A DNA stretch of 64,000 bases from Charina bottae (Eukaryota > Chordata > Lepidosauria > Squamata > Charinaidae), in contig JALMGJ010000004.1 of NCBI GenBank assembly GCA_023362775.1, positions 38,146,929-38,210,928 on the forward strand, given 5' to 3'. A program made the translations under genes and the position numbers. Under the pieces are notes generated by a model. That model did not search any database. It was not told the DNA's origin and saw only the letters and a list, made by a program, of their open reading frames with translations. Numbering within the stretch: position 1 is the first letter of the stretch; every line of letters starts with the position of its first letter. This document shows positions 54,791-64,000 of this stretch, in pieces.

Positions 54791-55154
54791 TAAGTAAAAT
54801 TTAGCTCTGGAACATGTAAAGTACTATTTTTAAAAAGAGTGTTTTAGAGCTTGCACAACATAATTTTTCTACCGTCACAAATAGCCTCAAAACTTATTTT
54901 GTTAGGAATAAGATGATGGTATGCTTTCCATGTCAGGTAAGAACAAATGAAGCTGTTTTGTATCATGTTAGAACATTGCTGCTGCCAGCTCAGTGCTCCC
55001 TGTCAACTTGCAAGGCTGTCCAGTGTTTCTGTCAGAAAATGTGAAATAGCTGTGATTGGGATAATAGATGATAAACCTGATATTCTCTGCATGCATTTAT
55101 TGTACTGTAAACTATAGCACTTTCTGTTATAATTACACTTTGAACTTTAACGCT
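54791..55154. other. unassigned sequence
   Basis: No feature recognised. Confidence 0.4.
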
Positions 55155-55545
55155 TTATTTATTTTTATTATTTATTTATTAATCAAATTTATCACCGCCC
55201 ATCTCTACCACGGTAGACTCTGGGCGGTTTACAACAAATGTTAAAATTAAGGTTAAAAATCAATAATCATTAAAATACAATAAACAGTACAATAAATAAG
55301 AATATAAAAATCCAGAGGATGGTAGGATCTTAAAAGGAGGTCATTATTCAACTAACCACCCCCAGGAGGAACTATCTCTACCTTTGTCCCACGCCAGGCG
55401 GCAGAACCAGGTTTTTAGGGACTTCCTAAAGGCCAAGAGGGAGGACGCCTGCCTCACCTCTGGGGGCAAGATGTTCCACAGGGCGGGCGCTATCGCAGAG
55501 AAGGCACGCCTCCTGGACCCCGCTAGATGGAATTTATACATAGTT
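55155..55545 (-). mobile_element. CR1/L3-type LINE 3' end
   Basis: Minus-strand frame: RRAFSAIAPALWNILPPEVR then FRKSLKTWFCRLAWDKG, the RT C-terminal block, ending in the GGGCGGTGATAAATTTGATT tail at 55,180-55,200. Same family as 48.8-49.4 kb but a separate, 5'-truncated insertion. Confidence 0.85.
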
Positions 55546-55675
55546 TCTTGTTTTTATTGGTTGTGGATGGGCAAATGACTTTCATTTCTGATTGTGAATT
55601 AACCTGAGGTAGTAAAATATGTCTTCCTGCCATGTGCAGTCAGTACGTGTACCAAGTTGATTATTAATTTTCTCC

Positions 55676-56035
55676 GTAGAATTTATTTATTTATTAAACC
55701 AATTTATATAGCTGCCCATCTCACAAACAAGCGACTCCGGGTGGCGTACAACAAAGCTAAAAATAGTCAATAAATACATTAAAAGGTATAAAAATCCAAG
55801 TTAAAACCAAGAATAATAGACAAAGGGATGTTAAAAATAACGGAGCCACCTCACTAGCTCACCCGTCCCCCGGGGTCCCCAGGCCTGCTGGCATAACCAG
55901 GTCTTGAGGGACCTCTGGAAGCTCAGAAGTGATGAGGCCAACCTCACCTCAGGGGGAAGAAGATTTCACAGAGCGGGTTGCCACAGCAGAGAAGGGCCAC
56001 CGCCAAGGCCTGCCAAATCCTGGCTAGGCTCAGAA
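55676..56035 (-). mobile_element. CR1/L3-type LINE 3' end, second subfamily
   Basis: The tail AGATGGGCAGCTATATAAAT (minus strand) is at about 55,705-55,720. The coding remains on the minus strand (AEVRLASSLLSFQRSLKTWLCQQAWG-like, read in two parts with gaps) match the same C-terminal block in decayed form. Confidence 0.65.
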
Positions 56036-59000
56036 AGAAAAAAATCTATTACAATCTTATATTCTTGTTCTAAATTGAATTGATAAATTAAATAATAGAG
56101 GTGGTTAAATTCTTGTACTGTATGTTGTATCAAGTCTTTTGGAGGAGTTTGTGGATTAGACAAAGGGAAAGGAAACGAGCCCATTCTAAAACAGTCATGA
56201 AGAACATTTCCTGATTCAGGTATGGACGAAGCTGCCATGCTCTGCCCCCAGGAACACAAAAGCATATGGCTGTGAAGCCAGAGAATGGGCGCGTGCAGTA
56301 GTATTAGGATGCAAGAAAGGCTCCTTGAGAATGTAGCTCTTCTGACTAGTAAAGTGCTAAAGATTATCATCTGAATCAAAATGAGATCTTTCAGGCCATT
56401 GTCTGTCAATTATTCTCTCTTTGTGTTTGATTCTTGCCTGATCTAGCTTTGCTGCTTAGAAGCCTGGTACCTAGCAGCTGCTGATACCATGTTTTGGATT
56501 CTAACCCTGTTCGTTTGCCTCCTTTAATTTGAAAGGTTATGAGGTTTGACTGTCTGATTGCCTTGTGTTAATGTTATTTCAGATTCCTGGTGTTTGACAC
56601 TACATAACATGACACCGCTAACAGTAACATTTCTCATCCATTTTAAAAGCATGTAAATTCTACAAGTTAGAATTGGAAGTGAGGAAGAATGTCCACATTC
56701 CTGTCACTTCCCACCATGGTTTCACCTGGCCAGCATTGCTGACTATTGCTATTTTTCCACTTGTTTTATGAGATATTTTAAGGCTTTGATTTGCCAAAGG
56801 CAACCAGGAAAAAACCACTGGGTCTTAGTATACCAAGTTAACAAAAGAAACTCTTGTTTCCCAGATTGGGAACAAATTTTTAAAACAGGGATGTGCAACC
56901 AATATTGGACTGAGGACTTACCCAGTCATTGTGGGTATTATTGAAGGCCATACTTCAAAAGTTGAATGCAAGGCTTAAGAAATGTAAATCTATAAATATT
57001 TTAATAGATTCAAAGACAGGCGCAAGACCCTATTTTTCCCTTCAAAATCCAAGAGGGGTGAAATGTTTTTGACCCCAGCCATTCTGGAAGTCTCTGTTAA
57101 CTTCAAAACGGGGAGTCTGATAATCACATTGTTCCAATTCAGGTGTAACAGGAAGCTAAGGTTAGTTGAAGACTTCCTGATTTATCATGGATTGCTGAAG
57201 AGGGAAAACTTAAGCTTTTGGGCACAAGTCTTATGTGTAGCTCACCTTATTAAAAACAAATATTTACATATCATCTGTTCCATGGATTGCAAGAGAGGCT
57301 AATTTCTACGGTCAAACATCTAGGTAGATGATCTGGAAAAAATAGTATATACACAGCCCCACCAACCTTTGCAACTCAACAGTTCAAAAATTTTGTGGTG
57401 TTTCATCATTCTGTTGGGGGGGAAAAGTCTCTTACAGATCTGAGCTAAAACTGTTAGCTCAAATTACCAGAATTCTTCATTCTAGGGCCTAAAATTATTA
57501 GAATTTATAATTAATAGGAATTATCATTCCACCTCAAGCATTTATTCTATACGTCTTGGGATCAGACTTCAAATAAACTTTTTTTTTAACATTTGAAAGG
57601 AAATTACAGATTGTCTCTTGGGCAGGGAAGAGTGTTAGCTGTAGAAGTCAGAGACCCAGGTTCAAAATTCTTTGCTGCTAAGATTAACAACACAGCTTTC
57701 TGTGTTACTACCTTTCTGGTTAAGCTTTCTCTTTAGATTTGTAGGCAGAATAAAATAAGAGATATTTTAACTGTTTTCTGGCTCAGTAATATGGTGAGGA
57801 AATACTGCTATTATATTCAGAATGAAGATTTGCATGGTTCTGTGTGAAAATGGGGAAGTAAACTTACCAGCCAAAGTAGCTGGTAATAATTTCAAATGAA
57901 AATAGTAATTTTACATCCTGATACAGGCCTTTCATTTTCAGCATTCCTTATTCAACATGCTCTTGTATTTTGCGTGGAACTGTATATAATGGATATAGCT
58001 AGTATACTGATGATAAAAGCATAAGCTTAAAGAATTCAAGTAGTGATAGACAGTGCTTGCAAAATTATGTCAGTCACAAAGAATTGGAAGTGACTAAATG
58101 ACTAAGCAACAAAATAATGATACATATTTTTAAAACCTCCCACAGAAAAATTGTTTCTTTAGTATATATGAAAGAAAAATACTGAAAGTGGTATATATTA
58201 CAGAAATATCTAATGGATCAACTCTTTGTTCAACCAGAGTGAAATGAAACTCTTCTTTATACTTTTTGTGATAATGATTTATAGGCACACAGCTTAAATA
58301 CAGATTTTTCTAGCCAAGTAAAACCCATGACTAGTGTCTAGATCAGCCTTTCTGATCTGAAAGATACAGTACAAGTTCATTATCCATCCCTGATAACATT
58401 TTTTCCTCTTCATTCTTTTCATGGCTACAGAGGTAAACGTGGATTAAAAATTTCCAAAGTCCCATATATAAATAATGAACAAAATATCCAGGGATGTTTG
58501 AATCTTCATACAGCTTTGTGCTAGCTATACAATACTTATTCAGTGTATAATTCCAGACTTGATACATAGTCTTATCTATGTCTTTCAAAAGCCTTATAAG
58601 GAGAGTTATTTGTATGCCCATTTTACAGATGGAAAACTGAAGTTGATAGTGGTTTACCCAAGGCTTAGTGATAAGTCCTTGGCAGAGGTTTGCTCCAGAT
58701 CCAGTGCTTCATTTTTGAACCATCAGACTGTAACTCAAATATTCTTTATGCTAAAAGCTGTTTTCTACTGGGAATTAACTTCAGACTTATGAAAATTATG
58801 ACTCAGCTTTGTAACTAAGGGTAAGTCATTTTTTATCTTTCTTTACTGTTAAAACTTAGCATGTGTTCTCAATTTTAATTTCTAGTGTGCCAGTGTAGAC
58901 AAATTTAGCTACAAGAAAATGTATATATGAAAACATAAAAGAAATTCACTTTGTCATATTTCTGGTAGTTATGCCATAAAGTTAATCAGAAGTGTGCATG

Positions 59001-59051
59001 TGACTTTTGGAGACTGTAGATTACTTATAGTTTCAACATATTTTCAACTTT
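56036..59051. other. unassigned sequence
   Basis: Three kilobases without a recognised gene. The frame at 55,966-56,409 (minus) begins in LINE sequence and has no known match. A MIR-like stretch may lie at 57,630-57,700 (GAAGTCAGAGACCCAGGTTC), too weak to call. Confidence 0.4.
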
Positions 59052-60593
59052 AAAGATCTTTTGTTTATTCTAAACTTTTTATTTAGGATGTTACCAATTA
59101 TGGTATCAGAGACAGAAATGAAGAGTTGGCAAACCATGATTAACAATTATTGTAATGGAGATAAGAAAGCAAGGGTGAATAAAAAAAGATGGTATAAACC
59201 TCAAAAAGTTGGAGGATTGGGGCTCCCGAATTTAAGATTATATTATATAGCAAATCAAATAAGATATATTATAGATGGGATAGTAGGACAAGGAGAGTTG
59301 AATTGGTTGGAGATGGAGACTCAAGTATTGGAATGGAAATTGGAAAATGTATTTTTTAATAAACCTAGTAAGAAATGGCTGGAAGGAGTTGAGAACCCCC
59401 TTTTAAAAACTATTTTGAAGATTTGGGTAAAATATAAGGAAAAACTAATGCCAGTGGTCTCCCCTTTGACTCCAGTGGTGATGATGGAAAAATTCCCTAT
59501 AAATTTAAAGAAGGAATTGGAAAAGGAATTGAGGGAGAAGAAAATATTTCAAATAAAGGATTGGGTGAAAGAAATGAATAGTAAAGATAGAATAAGAGAG
59601 GTACTAAGGGAAAGAAAGTTATCTTGGTTTAACTATACACAATTAGAGAAATGGATTCGGAAATGGATAAAGGAAAATAAAGAATGTAGAGATTATACAA
59701 GATTTGAGAAAATGATTATAGAAAGAGAAGATAAAGAAGAAAATTTTGTTATAAAAGGAGAAACAAGTGAAATTTATAAGATATTATTAGAAACAGAAGA
59801 TCAACAAGATTATCTTAAATCATTATGGGATCATGACTTAGTAAAACAAATAAGTAATCAGAGTTGTGAAAAAATTTGGGACATGCGTATTTTAAAAACT
59901 ATGTCCATAAGGATAAAAGAAAATTATTTTAAATTGGTATGGAGATGGTACCTGACTCCTGTAAGATTAAATCAAATAAATAAGAAATATTCAGTATTAT
60001 GTTGGAGGGGGTGTCAGGAGTTGGGTACCTATCTCCATATGTGGTGGGGTTGTAAACAGATAACAGATATTTTGGCAGAAGATATTTAAAGAGATAAACG
60101 AGATAATTGGAATGAATATGGAAGCATGTCCGGAAATAGCATTGTTATCAATATATAATAAGGTTACCTGTACTTAGAATACAAAAAATTTAATTACAAA
60201 CTTAATGACAGCAGCAAGATTAATAATAGCAAGGAAATGGAAAGTACAAGGGGAATATCAAATTGAGGAATGGTACAAAGAAGTATGGGATATGGCAATC
60301 AATGATAAATTAACATCTAATATTAGAGTTAGAAGGGGATTACAGATTAGAAATAATTTTGAAGAAATTTGGAATATATTTGTAGAATATGTATTATTAA
60401 AAGGGAAAGGATGTATACCTTCGAAAGAATTATTATCTTTTTGGAAAGAGGAATGATTAAGACAATAGTGGTCCTGGGGGTGGGGTGCACATTGTAAGGT
60501 TTTTTTGTTTTTTGTTATAATTATGATTAATAAATGTATATGTATATAAATGCAAAAAAAAATCAATAAAAAAAAAGATCTTTTGTTTATTCT
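59052..60593 (+). mobile_element. L1 LINE insertion, 5' truncated, well preserved
   Basis: AAAGATCTTTTGTTTATTCT at 59,052-59,071 and 60,574-60,593 is a perfect 20-bp target duplication. The insert (1,502 bp) starts within ORF2 and ends in an A-rich tail after ATAAATGCAAAAAAAAATCA. The intact duplication and the long open frame suggest a fairly recent event. It is the best-preserved LINE insertion in the window. Confidence 0.93.
59072..60459 (+). pseudogene. L1 ORF2 C-terminal fragment
   Basis: The frame reads GGLGLPNLRLYYIANQIRY, the block following the RT in L1 ORF2p, then a Lys/Glu-rich region, then the Cys/His cluster CWRGCQELGTYLHMWWGC (about 60,003-60,055). It stops at 60,089. A shift then puts ARLIIARKWK, EEWYKEVWDMAINDKLT and the terminal SKELLSFWKEE (60,205-60,456) in another frame. 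ORF2p nicks DNA and reverse-transcribes L1 RNA. Endonuclease and RT are missing here, so only the C-terminal segment remains. Confidence 0.88.
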
Positions 60594-61588
60594 GTTTCCT
60601 TAAATATAATGTCTGGAATACAATTGAAAATCCATGCCTAGTTTATATATATGCATTTCTGCAGGTCTGACATTTGGGGAGGAAGGGACAATAGAGCTTT
60701 TATTGACCTTAATGATTCATTTATTCCACAAAACATCTTTCACAGGATCTCTAGTCCTAATATACATAGCATATTCCTGTAATCATACTGTATATACAGT
60801 TAAGTACCATGTTAGAACAGAACAGTGCTGCTTTTAAATTTGTCTGCTTTTCGAAATTGTGCTAATTGCCTTGTGTTTCATTTTTACCAACCACAAAGTG
60901 CTTAATAACACCACTGTTAACCTTTCAACTAATATGTCAGGTTGTAGGAAAGGGGACATTTTAGAAAACAGAGAAGTTTAAAATTATGACCCTTTTGTTC
61001 TTCCTCACCAGACATAATTATTCATAGGTAACTTTAGGATGATGATGTTAGCACAGCAGAATTATGTATGATAATTCATACTCCTGACTCTTACAGTTCT
61101 TCGGGGTTTGCTAATAGGATTGTTCTCATTTTAAAACTAGAGGTTTTTCATCTGCTTTGCTATCTGCCTTAGCTACAGCTAAAAAGAATAGTATCAGACT
61201 CTGAAATGTGACAAATAATCCATCTACTTGATTAGTTGTTTTGGCACCACAGAAGATTGGATAGTGGTAGTGGGGTTTTTTTTTTCTTTCTACATATAAT
61301 AAATACCCATGTAGTAAAAGTTATTTAGCCAGCTAAGACAACTTGTGTGTAAATTTCTCCACATGTACATTTAGAAAAGGATACTTAGCAAGCTTATTTA
61401 TATTGTAAAGTACTCTCCCTGTAAGCCTTTTATCTGTATTCCTACCTGTAACAATTAAAAGGGACAGCATGAACTCCCTAATTTAACACCTGCTAAGCGG
61501 AGGAGAGCCATGGCTGCACACTAGAAACTGTGTTTCCTATAAAAATATTCTTAGCAAAGGGTCACTTATCTGGGATCCCAAGTTAGTG
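60594..61588. other. unassigned sequence
   Basis: No feature recognised. Confidence 0.4.
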
Positions 61589-62456
61589 GTTATGTTAGGC
61601 ACCAAAACTTACCATGCGCCTTCCAGAATAAGCCAAGTACACAAGAGAGACTTTGGGAACGGATAACAGCAAATTTATTTGGCGCCAAGCAAGGTTGCTG
61701 GATGGCTATCCTACAGATACCACGCGCAGGTGATCTCTGAGTGGAAAAGCCATCCCGAGGACAAGAGTGCACAAACTTTTATACAGCAGATACAAACAGG
61801 AAGTGAGGATGATGAAGGTATGCCCATATGTGGGCGAGGTGTCTGATGACCATTCCCTGGGATTGGTTGGTTTTTGGGGACCAGGGACCCTCTCAGAGCT
61901 GAAGGATTCTGGGATTCACCGGGTCAAAGGGGTGACGTGGGTCATCAACATAGTTACAAAGAATGGAGCTTGGGAACATTCACACCATTTGTTCTATGAG
62001 ATTGATACTTGCATCTTACAGCGATAATAGTAACACTTACAGGGACATTGGGTTATACAAGCATACTAAATTACAGAGGTCAGAGCCATAAAATCAAGTC
62101 TTTGGATATTCACATCTTGGGGAGGATAGAACAAAGGATTTATTACAAGGAAGTCAGGTAAATGTATTAGCTTGTCAGGAAGAAGACGCTGACCAGATAG
62201 GGAGAGCCCCAAGCTGGTGTGCATTCTAAAGGGAGGTAGAATTACTTTGTAGCACCTATCATTTCTATGCAGAATTCTTTGGGGCTTTGCTAAGGCAAAG
62301 CCCCTCTCAGGGTCATCCCTGGGTTAACACTCTTTGGTTCAAGCATAATCTTTGGTTCAGTGGAGTTCTAGCAGTGTTGCATTATGGGAAACACTAGAGC
62401 AGGGTGTTTTCCAGGCCAAGGTCTGTGGCCCATGGTTTCTCAGATCCTAACAGTTA
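61589..62456 (-). mobile_element. solo LTR of an endogenous retrovirus-like element
   Basis: Ends TGTTAGG (61,593) and CCTAACA (62,452) are inverted, and GTTA flanks both sides (61,589-61,592 and 62,453-62,456), a 4-bp duplication. On the minus strand a TATA box (TATAAAA, complement at 61,777-61,783) is followed about 100 bp on by AATAAA (complement at 61,674-61,679) and the end TGCCTAACA. No internal gag/pol/env sequence is adjacent, so it is a solo LTR. A 4-bp duplication is typical of the gamma-type (ERV1) group, by inference. Confidence 0.75.
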
Positions 62457-62785
62457 TGACCAAGTCAGTGATAAGGTGTGCTACTAAGCCATCTCCATGT
62501 GTTATTGTTTAAATTCCCTGTCTCTCAAGAGAAGTATAAAAAGGTGGTAGAAGCCCTTATACAGGTTGGGTAGACCGGAAGTCCTGAAAAGAATAGGAGC
62601 TGGGCAACCACTGGCCAACTCCTGGGGTCTGTCCTCTACCACTTTTGGGGGTTCTGGCATATATTTCTCTGTAACTCCTTTAATATTTATTCAATTAAAT
62701 ATTTTTCCACAGTTTATCATTTCTGAGTTTATTGTCTGCGAGTCCTAAAGAACCTGCTGCCTCCCAGCGGACCGCCATACAGCAA
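62457..62785 (+). mobile_element. possible second LTR 3' part, opposite orientation
   Basis: TATAAAAA at 62,535-62,542 is followed by CCACTGGCCAACTCCTGGGG, a T-rich TATTTATTCAATTAAATATT stretch and GAGTTTATTGTCTGCGAGTC up to GGACCGCCATACA. The layout is LTR-like (promoter, then U5-like end), but no paired end or duplication was found. Low certainty. Confidence 0.35.
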
Positions 62786-64000
62786 TACATCAGTATAACT
62801 TGTCACTATTGCAACGTAGTTAGGTGTCCATGTCTCAAGATCAGGAATCCAGATTTTACGCATTATAAATGTGTATGCCACTGAAATGTTAGCGATAGAA
62901 ATCTGCCTTCAAGAACCAGGAAGTAGATTTGTATACCCAAATCCTGCAAAGCAGTTTCCCTGCGAAGGAAAGAATTATTGAAAATGAATTCATTAAATCT
63001 CTGCCTACAATGTTCTCTTCTTGCTTTTCCCCCAATCATTTTCACAGGACTTGACTAAGACAATTATATTATAGTTTGGTCTCATAGTTATTATTTAAAT
63101 TTCTAGGTCACCTCATTGGCTACAAAATACTGTTTACATTGTTTACTGTTTTCTTTATTTTTTGCCTCCCCCTTTTTCTTCAAGTGTGGCTTTAAGGCTA
63201 TTAAATGGGTAAAAATTATTCATTTAATTTAATTATATTTAATTTAATTTAATTAGATTAAATTAATGGATGATTATATAGTTCCTTTTTTACAAAAAAA
63301 GACAGCAACTATTTGTGCACATTCCAATTTTTGGAGGAGGGCTAATTCACACCTGTATGTAAATTAGTTAAATTTTGTCTTGTCCCTTGATTACTCAGCC
63401 TGTTGGCAGTTTAAAAGCTACCTCAATTAAAAAATGTGTGATGAACAAACTTAGATTTGTTATTTTAGTCTGTATTGACTGATTTGTACATGCAAAATAA
63501 ATTACCATCAACTTACGTTTTAGTAAAATTTGTGTTTGTGTGTGCTTCATTCTGCATGCTCCCTGATTCTAAGTTCTAGCCCTCACTTAAGATCTGTTCA
63601 CATATAGAGACGTGGTGGTATTGACATAGCTTTGATGCACTGCAGATGTTTTCAAAATGCATTGAGCATTTGACCCATTTTGTGCCTTTGGGGTATGGCT
63701 TGGTCACATCCATAGCACTTGAATCGTACTGTAACACTTTTCTTTACAATTATTCGTCTCTTAAATTTTCTAAGGTTGCATTTTGTGGACAAAGTATTGT
63801 TTTCATTCTCTTTAAATGTTGTTCCTGGATTTTCCTTTGGGCAGGATCTGGATTTTTATTCAGAGAAAGCTTGACCTACTTTCCATTCTACTGTGTTAAA
63901 GTAAAAACAATAACAAACAAAAATCCTTGATAGTCTACGTTTTGCGCTTCTGGTCTATAACTATGTTGGAATCCATAATCACTTCTTTTAAAAAAATGTG
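62786..64000. other. unassigned sequence
   Basis: No gene recognised. A TTTAA/ATTTAATT run at about 63,222-63,265 is a simple repeat. Confidence 0.4.

Noticed and set aside
55966..56409. 147-codon minus-strand frame
   Set aside because: Its 3' end lies within a CR1/L3 LINE fragment and the rest matches nothing; treated as chance.

Overview
This window is vertebrate nuclear DNA, most likely from a squamate reptile (lizard or gecko; snake not excluded). The inference rests on the repeats: RTE-BovB LINEs, tRNA-derived Sauria-type SINEs, MIR-like CORE SINEs, CR1/L3-type LINEs, L1, Penelope-like elements (PLEs), Tc1 and hAT DNA transposons and an ERV-type LTR lie side by side. I recognise no intact host protein-coding gene. 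The window looks like intergenic or intronic sequence around one CpG island.

Layout. 0-10 kb: a decayed LINE with an L1 inserted in it, a CR1 carrying a Tc/mariner-type MITE that itself carries a SINE, a small inverted-repeat PLE, a 5S rRNA-like sequence and a LINE relic. 10-20 kb: a long RTE-BovB copy, a second inverted-repeat PLE, BovB 3' ends, SINEs and two hAT-type elements. 20.1-21.7 kb: a CpG island with a good splice-donor match at 20,951, the best candidate for a host promoter and non-coding first exon. 21.7-37 kb: mostly unassigned AT-rich DNA with a hAT MITE, a second 5S-like fragment, a third inverted-repeat PLE, a rearranged Tc1 element and several SINEs. 37-47 kb: a PLE with reverse-transcriptase and GIY-YIG-like motifs, a 3.6-kb composite hAT-family structure (38,556-42,147) bounded by a perfect 8-bp duplication, a second BovB and more MITEs. 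47-64 kb: CR1/L3 LINEs, a degraded hAT transposase interrupted by an L1 3' end, an old RTE, a SINE that has carried 5' flanking sequence, a fairly young L1 insertion and a solo LTR.

The most interesting observations are these. (1) The composite hAT element encloses GC-rich promoter-like DNA and a 9-copy minisatellite whose unit holds a CCAAT box, an E-box-like site and often a GC box. (2) Three separate PLE insertions are short inverted repeats with target-site duplications, and they retain hammerhead-like motifs. (3) Loci at 33.1 and 54.2 kb share SINE-flanking sequence in a way best explained by 5' transduction plus template switching. Everything here was read by eye; family assignments are by motif and remembered consensus, not by database search.
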